Shown here one piece after another: positions 54,301-64,000 of a stretch of DNA of 64,000 nt. Each line of letters begins with the position of its first letter. Position 1 is the stretch's first letter. The position numbers were made by a program, and so were the translations under genes. Under the pieces are notes generated by a model, which did not search any database, was not told where the DNA came from, and saw nothing but the letters and a program-made list of their open reading frames with translations. Source of the stretch: Aphidius gifuensis (lineage: Eukaryota; Arthropoda; Insecta; Hymenoptera; Braconidae); contig NC_057789.1 of assembly GCF_014905175.1 (NCBI RefSeq), forward strand, positions 14,064,876 to 14,128,875, given 5' to 3'.

Positions 54301-55350
54301 ATTTCTTCTTATACCAATTTTATTTTAATATCAATATCCCTATCATTTGTTTTTATTTAACCTTTAATAGTTATTAATAAAATTCTTTTGTATCTCATTG
54401 ATTATTACAAAAAAAACTTTAGTCATTCTAAAAATATTGTATCGTTAATTATTAATTTCATTTTAAATAACTAATCAAAAATATTATCAAGTACTATTAA
54501 TATTTCAAAATATACTAAATTTTAAGATTGACTAATATACTCTCTATTTTTATTTAAATAATTTATCCTTCAAAAAGTCTTGGAACAACCAATATTATTC
54601 TAGTTTTTATTTTCAATTAATGTATTTGAAATCTATCCCCATAAAATTTTTATCTATTCAATTTTTAATTATTAGTTTTTCATTAAGTATGTAAATTCAT
54701 AAAGAATTATTTTTCTAATTATTTTTAAATAAAAAATGTTTCATAAAACTATCACCAGTCTTTTAAATATGAACCCATTATTTTGCTATTTAAATTTCAT
54801 TTTATTTTACTTGAATTTATTTTATTTATTATTTCAAATGTATATCAAAAAAATATTTCTCAAAAAAAGCTTCATTCAATAAAATCCCAATTTTTTATTT
54901 TATTTTTCAAAGAAAAAAATCAAAGACAACCAAATAAAATTTTAAAGAAAAAATTTAATCGACAGTTTATACTATGTTATTTTTCTGGCAAATACTTTGT
55001 TATATTCCCAATACTAATATCTAAAATTTCATTACTCTTTTTATTTATCAATATTATTATTTTAATTTTTATTATTATTAAAATCAATCTATCCCTATGC
55101 TAATTTTCAATTTCAAACAAAAACTTTTCTTCTGTCATTAACCAAAAAAAATTATTGAACATAAAATAGTATCTCATGATCAACAAGTCCCGATTAGTTT
55201 ATCAAATTTTATTCTTTTACCAAATTTTAAATATCGCATAAAAATATCTTCAAATAATTCTCTTTTTAACTTTTAATTTTAAATACATACATCTGAAAGT
55301 GCCACTACCATATTTTATTAATAAATTTTACATTATTCAGTGACATAGTG
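51349..55350. other. about 3.5-4 kb G-depleted noncoding tract
   Basis: From about 51750 the plus strand is made almost only of A, T and C, with short repeated phrases such as TTTACCAATTTT and CTTTTCATTTTCAATAA. No ORF has a recognisable product. It may be the noncoding interior of the element whose LTR is at 50823. Confidence 0.5.
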
Positions 55351-56127
55351 TGTTTTTGAGAGAATTTTTGACTAAGTGCGTGGCAACGCATAGTCGTGTG
55401 AAATTGGTGTCATATAAAAGTGTTGTGATGATCATATATGTTTACTCTATTGGACTTGTTTTTTCTAATTTGACGATTATTATTACTTATGGATTCAATT
55501 TATAATACTAAAGTTAGTTTTTATTGAAGTGTTGGTCATTAATTGCAGTGTCTTACATAACCTGAAATTATTTCATTTTTCTTTATTATACATTGCTTAT
55601 TGTACATCGTGCACCAGGTCCTGGTGTACATCGCTATATTTACGGACATTAATCGGCTAAAAGCAAATTGACATTATCGACACACAATTTTAATTTAATT
55701 TCAATACTCATCACTGGCAGTGCTGGTTGTCATTGTTTATGGAGTATACCCAACGTTTAACACAGTGAATATAACAATATTTACTAATGATCAGATCACC
55801 CAGGGGTATAGCACTACATGTATTTTTAAGTGGGCTTATTTGCCACAAGGGACCCTACACTGAGTCTAGTGAGTATAAGTATAGCCCGCCATATTGTATT
55901 GAGATGGTAAATTGGTTTATTTCTACGTTATCTGTCGCGATTCTTTCTTACCCGCTAAATTGAATTTTCTTTCGATGATTGTATAAACTCTATTTAGGTA
56001 ATTGATTAATTTAAATAAATGATAAGCTATAGAAAAAAGGTCTAAGAAAAGAATGTAGCCACATATTATTTTATAAAAAATTAATTCAGCTAAAAAGAAT
56101 AAACATGTAAAAAATGTAAATGTAAAA
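55351..56127. other. no gene recognised
   Basis: Mixed AT-rich sequence with a small palindrome (GCACCAGGTCCTGGTGTAC, 55611-55629). Nothing else supported. Confidence 0.4.
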
Positions 56128-57420
56128 TACTGCTTTTCCTTGGAAATTTGTATTTTAAAAAAATAATTTTACATGTATTTTATTTATAAAATAAATAAAA
56201 AATGTCCAAGGAAAAGCAGTAGCTAAGGAAAAGATGTAGCTAAGGAATTAATGTGACTAAGGAATTATTTCCTTGAGACATAATTTTTTGGCAACATTAA
56301 TTCCTTAGCTTCATCTTTTCTTTAGCTACTGCTTTTCCTTGGACATTTGTATTTTTAAAAAATAAATTTACATGTATTTTATTTATAAAATAAATAAAAA
56401 ATGTCCAAGGAAAAGCAGTAGCTAAGGAAAAGATGTAGCTAAGGAATTAATGTGACTCAGGAATTATTTCCTTGAGACATAATTTTTTGGCAACATTAAT
56501 TCCTTAGCTTCATCTTTTCCTTAGCTACTGCTTTTCCTTGGACATTTGTATTTTAAAAAAATAAATTTACATGTATTTTTAAAAATTAAATTTACATGTA
56601 TTTTATTCATAAAATAAATAAAAAATGTCCAAGGAAAAGCAGTAGCTAAGGAAAAGATGTAGCTAAGGAATTAATGTGACTAAGGAATTATTTCCTTGAG
56701 ACATAATTTTTTGGCAACATTAATTCCTTAGCTTCATCTTTTCCTTAGCTACTGCTTTTCCTTGGACATTTTTATTTTTTTTTAATAAAAATACATTTAT
56801 TTTATCTATTTAATAAATAAAAATGTCCAAGGAAAAGCAGTAGCTAAGGAAAAGATGTGGTTAAGGAATTAACGTTGCCAAAAAATTATGTCTCAAGGAA
56901 ATAATTCCTTTGTCACATTAATTCCTTAGCTACATCTTTTCCTTAGCTACTGCTTTTCCTTGGACATTTTTATTTATTAAATAGATAAAATACATGTATT
57001 TTTGATTAAAAAAAATAAAAATGTCCAAGGAAAATATATATATTTATTTCTTTGGCAAAATTAATTTCGTATAAATTAACATGTGACAACTTCCTTTCCT
57101 TAGCTACCATTTTTCCTATGACCATTTATTTTTTTAAATTAATAAAAAGCTATGGGAAAAATCATAGCTAAGGAAAGAATGTAACCTATATTTTATTTCT
57201 TTGGTAAAATTAATTTCGCATCAATTAACATGTGACAACTTCCTTTCCTTAGCTACCTTTTTTCCTATGACCATTTATTTATTTGAATTAATAAACAGCT
57301 ATGGGAAAAGTATTAGCTAAGGAAAGAATGTTACATGTTACTGGCAAAATTAATTTTCTATTAATTAACATGTGGCTACATCTTTTCCATAGACATTTTT
57401 CTCATAGCTTACTATTTATC
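56128..57420. repeat. array of about 200-bp inverted-repeat units
   Basis: At least four units start near 56201, 56401, 56625 and 56822. Each has GTCCAAGGAAAAGCAGTAGC followed by AAGATGT and AATTAATGTGAC blocks and then their complements, so each unit can fold into a hairpin with arms of about 60 bp. Degenerate shorter forms (CTATGGGAAAA, AAGGAAAGAATGT) continue to 57420. Confidence 0.8.
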
Positions 57421-57750
57421 ATACGATATTAAATAAATAAATAAAAATAAAAAATATTAATCACATTTCAAATTATAATATAAATCAGTCGGTAGCATAG
57501 TTCGGGTCGATATTGGAGATATTATTGTCTTATTATCTACATTCTCCCCTCCTTTCACCCAAACGCAAGAATCGGTCTCTGCGCATGCGAAAAATCTTCA
57601 GTTAGGGGAAAAAATAAGCCCAGAAAAAAATACACGTAGTGCTACCCCCCTGTCAGACGCAGCATATCACTTAACAATACCAATGTCAATGACAAACTGT
57701 CTGAGAAAAGTACAATTTTAAACAATTCTACATTGAATGAATTAATCAAA

Positions 57751-58578
57751 ATGAGTCAGGATTCAAGCAAACCACCTGTCAAACTGGGGAGACCCAAAAA
57801 AGGATCAGTATCTGATGAATCAAACTTAATGGAATTAATCAAAACAATGTTTGAACAGCAAAACAATACATTAGATAACAAAATAGATATTCACAACAAA
57901 AACATTGACAATAAAATTGATCAAATTGTTAATAAAATGGACTCATTTACAAATGAAGTTAAAAAAGAACTGAAAAAAGTTGATGGTAAGGTAAATGAGG
58001 TTACCAAGCAACTAAACAACTTGTCAACTAATGTCGAGAAAATCCAAGAATCCAACGCACAACATTCCTCTCAAATTCGTGAGTTGCAAAATGATAATAA
58101 TAACAGTACTGATATTATCAACAGAATGTCAAATCTTATGATATTTGGGCTTCCTGAGGCGTCTGGTGATGGCCTTAGTGGCAATCAAAGAAAGGATGTA
58201 GATCGAGGTAAGATAAATGATTTCATCAATTTAATTACTATGAATGACACCTTACCAACTGGTCCAATTAATTTTACCTTCTCTCGTATACATCCTTTCT
58301 CAAATGTATCCACTAAACCAAGGATGACTAAAATAGGATTTAACAACATAATAAATCGTGAATTATGTATGCAGAGATTTATCGAGGCCAAAAAGAATCA
58401 GAAGTTGATGGGTTGGATGAACAACTTATACGTGACAAACGATTTTACACCTGCACAAACTCGTCAACGTCAGCAGCTCAAACTGTCAATGGAACAGTCT
58501 CAAATACCAAACCAAAAAATAAAGTTTGTGAATGGTCAGTTCAAGATCATTACACCAAGTCAACACAAGCACACCTAA
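57751..58578 (+). CDS. LINE ORF1 protein
   Basis: About 275 codons from ATG 57751 (SQDSSKPPVKLGRPKKG). An AT-hook-like RPKKG is followed by a long Asn/Lys-rich coiled coil (about residues 40-130) and a C-terminal region with FSRIHPF and LYVTNDFTPAQ, as in RNA-binding ORF1 proteins of CR1/Jockey-like LINEs. Open frame. Its end overlaps the beginning of ORF2 in another frame. Confidence 0.7.
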   Translation: MSQDSSKPPVKLGRPKKGSVSDESNLMELIKTMFEQQNNTLDNKIDIHNKNIDNKIDQIVNKMDSFTNEVKKELKKVDGKVNEVTKQLNNLSTNVEKIQESNAQHSSQIRELQNDNNNSTDIINRMSNLMIFGLPEASGDGLSGNQRKDVDRGKINDFINLITMNDTLPTGPINFTFSRIHPFSNVSTKPRMTKIGFNNIINRELCMQRFIEAKKNQKLMGWMNNLYVTNDFTPAQTRQRQQLKLSMEQSQIPNQKIKFVNGQFKIITPSQHKHT

Positions 58579-61500
58579 CTACGACCATCACTACATCTTC
58601 TTCTTCATCATCACCAATCGTTACTTATAATCGTCATCATATAGCTTTACCAAGTGTTAATGTTTCATCTGTAAATAATACTGTACACAACAAGATTTCA
58701 GTGTCACCTGAGCCACTGAAGCTTTATTATCAAAATTCTAGAAGCTTAAAAAACAAAGCACAGGACATCTATCTCAACTCTTCTTGTAGCAATTTTAATG
58801 CCATATTAATTTCTGAAACTTGGCTCAGTGATGATATAGAACCGGGTCATTTTTTTAATAATGATGTTTACACAGTGTTTAGAAAAGATCGTAAGAGTAA
58901 AAACAAAACTCGTGGAGGTGGTGTTTTGTGCGCACTTAAAACTTGTAATTTTGATAATTATCATTCTATTAATTTACCTGTAGAACTAAATGATTTTGTG
59001 GAGATTGACACTCTTGGTGTCTATATCTCTTATCACAATATTAATTACAAAATATTCATAGTGTATATCCCTCCTGATATAATCAATAATAACATTAATA
59101 TGGCAATTAATTACTTAAGTAAACTTCAGTTATACTTGTCTAAAATCAAAGGAAATTTAATTGTAATTGGTGATTTCAATATACCAACATTAATGGATAG
59201 CTATATCAATGGTAATAAGCATCATACTAAAATAATTTTAACTATGATCAACTTCATTGCTTCTTTGAGCTTGAAACAGATTAATGAAATACCAAACAGT
59301 TATGGGAAAATTCTTGATTTAGTACTCATTAACAATAGTATCACTGACACTCATGTTGACTATCACGTTGTAAAAGTGGACCCTTTGGTTAATGCTGATG
59401 CTTACCATCCTCCACTAGTTTTGTTTCTTACGATGGATAATCATTCATCAACAACCTATTCTAAAAACAATTTAAGCAATGTTAATAATGGTTATCCTCG
59501 CCATATAAACATAGATTATAATAAAATAAATAACTTTAAGTTACAAATGCGTAATCTTGATTGGGACATATTGTTTCATTCTCTTTCTAGTGATAGCACT
59601 AACTCAGGTAATCTTACAGTCAACAATATGCTAGATATATTTTATACTAAAATTTTTGAAATAATTTTTTCCAACCAGTATAATAAGGTTATAAACTTAA
59701 GTGGCAAAAATAAAACTTTTGAGTACCCTAAATGGTTCTCACGTGAATTAATTAATCTAATAATCACGAAACGTAAATTTAAGAAACTATATAAAAATAA
59801 CAAATCAAGTATTATTTGTGATAAACTTAAAGCTTTTTCATCTGAGATTAAAGCAAAAGTTAAGAGTGATTTTGGTTTTTTTTAATAATAAAATACAATG
59901 CAGCCTCAGCACAAACCCCAGGGTCTTTTGGAATCATATTAATAGCATTAAAAAATCCAAATCAAAAATTACTTGTATTAAATATGAGGATAGGGTTGTA
60001 TTTAATAATGCTGCCATTGCTAACACATTTGCTATTAAGTTTTCACAAGTTTTCAATGCTTGTGATGATAACGCCGAAATTAAATTTAATGAATTAATTA
60101 ACTTGTATGAGGCTTGGCATAATATTAAATGTACATGTATTAGTAGAGTTGTTATTGCCAAGGAACTTTTGGCCTTATCAAACAAAAGCTCTGTTGGGTC
60201 TGATGAATTATCCTCTACAATCATCAGGCTGTGTCCTGATGCTTTTATTGAGCCACTATGGTATTTATTTAACTCTTCAATTGAAGAGGGGATTTTCCCT
60301 GATCGTTGGAAAAAATCCTGGGTTATCCCAATTTATAAAAAAAATGACATTACTCTACCAGACAACTACAGACAGGTCTCACTTTTACCTGTTTGTTCTA
60401 AAATTTTCGAAAAAATTCTATTTAACATTGTTATGAAATACTTTTATAAATTTTTATCTAATAACCAACATGGTTTTACACCTAATAGAAGCACCTGTAC
60501 CAACTTATTTCAATTCACTGAATTTGTAACCAACAAGATCAATAATAAACAACAGGTAGACGTTATTTACACAGACATGTCTAAGGCATTTAATAAGATA
60601 GACTGGGTAGTTCTAATTCACAAATTAATTCATATAAAATTACCAACAAATATCATTAGAACTATTTGGTCTTATCTTAACAATCGTCAAAGCATTGTCT
60701 GTGTTAATGGTGAATTTTCACTACCTTTTTCACCTACTTCAGGTGTACCTCAAGGGTCAACCTTGAGGCCACTTTTATTTAACATCTACATTAATGATTT
60801 ACCAGATTTTTTATCTTGTCATAATTTAATCTATACTGATGACGTAAAGCTGTACTTATCAGTTAAATCAATTGCTGATTGTAAATATTTACAAAATAAT
60901 ATTGATAAATTTGTATCGTGGTGTGAATTTAATAATCTACAAGTCAATACCGATAAGTGCAGCATAATGTCATACTGCAAATCCAAAAAAGTAATTTTCT
61001 ATGATTATACAATCAAGAACACATCAATAAAAAGAGAGAATTTATAACTGATTTGGGTGTTGTTTTTGACAGCAAATTGCTGTTTGATCAGCATGTTGAT
61101 AAAACTGTGAAGGCTGGTATGAAGGCCTTGGGTTTTGTGTGGAGGCTAGCTCTTAATTTCTCAGACCAAAATGTAATTAAAACTCTGTACTATACTTTCG
61201 TACACTCTAAGATGGACTATTGTTCTCCAATAGTTAATTTAAGGAATAAAAAACAAATAAAATTGTTTAACAAGGTCCAAAGACACTGTCTTAAATTAAT
61301 GTTATTAAAAATTGATGGTGTCTTTCCAGAAAGAGGAGTTGATGATGGGGTTTTGTTGAGCAGAACTAACATGGAGTCTGTCATTGTTAAAAGAAGGATC
61401 TCATTCATTATGTTTTTTATCAAGATCATTCAAGGTGCTATTGATTGCCCTGGAATCAATTCTAATATTAAAATCAACACGTCAACTTGCAGACTTCGCA

Positions 61501-61682
61501 ACAACAATGCTTTTCATATCGTTAACACTGATTACAATACCAGATCATCAACTCCTCTACAAGGCATGGTCGATCTGATTAATAGGATTTGTCGTAAAAC
61601 AACGCTTTTAGATAAAATTTTTCAATGTAAAAATATCTCAAATAGGTATGTTGGTGAGTGTTTAAGAATTGCCGAGATCTAG
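58365..61682 (+). pseudogene. LINE ORF2: APE endonuclease plus reverse transcriptase, frameshifted
   Basis: Endonuclease: YYQNSRSL, catalytic Glu in ISETWLS, IGDFNIP, and AYHPPL in place of the usual SDHxP motif. Reverse transcriptase: FPDRWKKSWVIPIYKK, NQHGFTPNRST, motif A TDMSKAFNKIDW, SGVPQGSTLRPLLFNIY, and YTDD in place of YADD. Frame breaks occur near 59880 and near 61047. The C-terminal domain with MESVIVKRRISF ends at 61682. Probably inactive. Confidence 0.85.
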
Positions 61683-61965
61683 ACACTTCTAATTCATATT
61701 ATTATTCACTTAATGTTTTGTACAAAACCTCTAAATTTTTCCTTTTGTTTAATTTAATTTATGTTTAATTACTATGTTCTGATATTGCTTAATTATATAA
61801 TTCAGCTACACACAGTCGCTGTTATTAATATTATTAATAATAATTATTATTTAAACTGTAAAATTTATTAGTAATGCAATGCTTCAAATGTACTGTAGTC
61901 CTATCATGGTTTAACACCCTGGACTTATGCAAAATAAATAAATAAATAAATAAATAAATAAATTA

Positions 61966-62093
61966 TTGGGCCTTATTAGATTTAATATTTTCATTTTCTC
62001 ACGGGGCTTAATTGTAAATATTGACCAATCAATCCCGTCTATGCCCCAATCGACGACACTTTATTAGTAGATTTTACGATATTTTTTAAAAAA
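61966..62093 (+). repeat. fragment of the 45.5-kb repeat family
   Basis: TTGGGCCTTATTAGATTTAA and CAATCGACGACACTTTATTA match the units at 45531-46535. It continues at 63139-63260 beyond the hAT-like insertion. Confidence 0.7.
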
Positions 62094-62101
62094 TTTTTAG
62101 G

Positions 62102-63130
62102 TAGGGCTTCATGCGGTACGAGACGAGACGAGATTCAGCGAGTCTCGGTATCGGTCTCGCTCGTTCGCACCAGGTCTCGGTCTTGGTCTTGGTCTCGCAG
62201 TTTTAGGATTTTAGGTCTCGGTCTCGGTCTCGTCTCGCAAGTATCGCCGGGTCTCGTTTTTAATACTAATATTTTTTCGTTAAGTAAAATATAAAAAAAT
62301 GGAAATGAAATGATTGAATAATATATAAATATCTTATTAAAAATTCATATAAAATAAAAACAATTAATATTATATTATTCAATATTTTAAAATAAATAAA
62401 ATATTTATAAAAAAAATATTTTTTTATAAATTATAATTTTTTTATAAAAAAAATATTTATTTTAAAATATTGAATTATTTTAATTAATATTTTATATCAA
62501 TAAAATTGATAAAATAAATCATACAAAATTATAACATAATTTAATAATTTTTAGAATTTTTAAAATAATATTTCCGAAAAAATATAAAAAGAAAGAATGT
62601 TCGAAGTTGAAACTTTAAATTTCAAAAATCAATGAAGTAGTTGGACATTAGTCTTTAGAAATTTCATAAACAAATAATAGATTTTTTTCTTTTATTCTCT
62701 TTATTGATATGTATTTTTCCCTTTCCACGAAGTAAAATACTGCTTTTAAAATATCAGATACAAAAAATATCAGCTTAGGAAAATATAATTGGCGTAACTT
62801 TACAATTTTCATAGGTACATAAGGCTTGTAGATATCTTGTTGTGGCTGTAGCGTCAATGTCTTACTGTGCAGTGTCTTACCGTGCAGTATTGTACTGCAT
62901 AACAGTTCTTCTTTTCAATACGATTCGTTACGAGAAAAAAAAAAAAAAAAAATTCGATCTAAAATTTTCAAAGTCTCGCGATACCGGTGAGACTTTCAGT
63001 CGATACTCTCGGTCTCGGTATCGGTATCGTTTTATTGACTGAAGGCGATCTCGGTCTCGGTCTCGGTCTCGCGTCTCGCGAGACGACGCATGCGAGACCG
63101 AGACTAGTCTTGGTACCGCATGAAGCCCTA
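62102..63130. mobile_element. 1.03-kb hAT-like nonautonomous element
   Basis: Perfect 18-bp TIRs TAGGGCTTCATGCGGTAC with an 8-bp duplication TTTTTAGG (62094-62101 and 63131-63138). TIR start and duplication length fit the hAT superfamily. Subterminal regions carry GGTCTC-type repeats (62125-62250, 63000-63095) in inverted orientation. No transposase ORF. Confidence 0.85.
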
Positions 63131-63260
63131 TTTTTAGGTCCCTCATTTTTCTTTTTATTCGACAACATGTAGTGTCAGAATTTGTTATTTCAAGATATTT
63201 TCTGACCTACCGAACCGAATCGGTTTCTATACTTACAATTGGAGCCTGTGATGAAATAAT

Positions 63261-64000
63261 AATATTGAATCTAATGAGGCCCACAAATTTAAAAAAATTA
63301 TAACCAGGGCTCTAATCCATGGTAATGAATGACGATTGTGTATATTATTCTTTCATGCTTTTCAGATCTTGCTTGACAGCAGAAATAAACAACATTAGAA
63401 ATAAAAAAACTAATAAAAAATTGTCATTTATTTTAAAATAAAAATAAAAAAAAAGTTTATTTTTTCTCAAAAACTGATGAAGGTAGCAGAAAAAAACTAC
63501 AATGCAGACGAAGAGATTTTTGGGACAAAAAATCATTAAACTCAAATAAAAAAATCAATAGTTATCACCAGGATGAGAAGATCTTAGAAAATTGAAATAA
63601 ATTTTTTTTAAACGACTGGTTTATTATTGTGCTGTCATAATTGGTAGTCAACTCGGCATAATCACACGGAGAAAAAAAAACCGTAGATATTACAGAACCA
63701 AAAGTTTGATTTACATTTTTTCCTGTCCTTTTAGACACGATATCGAAAAAATGTAAAATTTACATTTATATAAATACAAGACATATTGATGTCCTAATGC
63801 CGACAATAAATGTACAATTTACAGAGAACAAAAGGTACAATTTACGTTTCGACGCGTTTAAGGTGTGTTACTCCGAAAATGTATAATTTACATTTTTTTA
63901 TAAGTAAAGTTTGTGTTACTCTTATACTATGTAAAAATTACAGCTTTGTGATGTTTAAAATGCTAAATGTATAATCGAAAATAGTATGTAATATTTTTTT
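63261..64000. other. no gene recognised
   Basis: AT-rich. A CACGGAGAAAAAAA motif at 63666-63680 starts a stretch with several GTAAAATTTACATTT-like palindromes to the window end, perhaps the beginning of another TIR element. Confidence 0.35.

Larger units (their letters stand above)
57550..61965 (+). mobile_element. near full-length LINE (APE-RT non-LTR retrotransposon)
   Basis: A 5' UTR, ORF1, ORF2 with endonuclease and reverse transcriptase, and a 3' (AAAT)n tail at 61931-61963. It is inserted into a copy of the 45.5-kb repeat family, whose sequence resumes at 61966. It looks like a Jockey/CR1-type clade; finer assignment is not possible by eye. Confidence 0.88.

Overview
The window is AT-rich eukaryotic DNA, most likely from an insect and plausibly a hymenopteran. 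The indications are insect-style core promoters (TATA box plus a TCAGT initiator), spliced exons, an intron-bearing tRNA-Tyr, APE-type LINEs and many foldback DNA transposons. I see no convincing ordinary host gene. The window is built from mobile elements, and more than half of it is Polinton/Maverick (adintovirus-like) DNA.

Three related but distinct Polintons are present. Polinton A (1 to about 10.25 kb) is mostly on the minus strand and its left end lies outside the window. It carries major capsid (MCP), a small overlapping ORF, minor capsid/penton, cysteine protease, PLA2 protein, packaging ATPase, a fused remnant of a DUF8207-like gene and integrase, and PolB. Polinton B (ATPase remnant at 12.8 kb, then 13.1-14.9 kb and 32.8-36.45 kb) has been split in its penton gene by Polinton C. 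Polinton C (14896-32788, 17.9 kb) is complete end to end, with about 400-bp terminal inverted repeats (TIRs) starting AGTAGT and a 6-bp target duplication TACACA. Its order is TIR, spliced acidic-protein gene, PolB, integrase, DUF8207-like gene, ATPase, PLA2, protease, penton, small ORF, MCP, a small OB-fold-like gene, a conserved gene of unknown function, tRNA-Tyr, TIR. Almost every replication and capsid gene is broken by stops, frameshifts or deletions. The clear exceptions are ATPase, PLA2 and protease in A, and PLA2 in B.

The genes would work together as a self-synthesising transposon or virus: PolB copies the DNA, the integrase inserts it, and the ATPase, protease, MCP, penton and PLA2 protein build and arm a particle. 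Transcription looks strikingly regular. A TATA box lies about 31 bp before a TCAGT-type initiator. The penton-gene TATA box overlaps the stop codon of the protease gene, and PLA2 and ATPase share a 70-90 bp divergent promoter.

Between A and B lie an unidentified spliced gene fragment (11.1-11.8 kb) and an 838-bp foldback element. From 37 kb to the end there are no Polinton genes. This part holds two LINE copies (36.96-39.5 kb minus, 57.5-61.97 kb plus), several TIR or foldback elements (one hAT-like with an 8-bp duplication), a putative LTR, tandem and inverted-repeat arrays, a 3.5-kb G-depleted tract, and anonymous AT-rich sequence.
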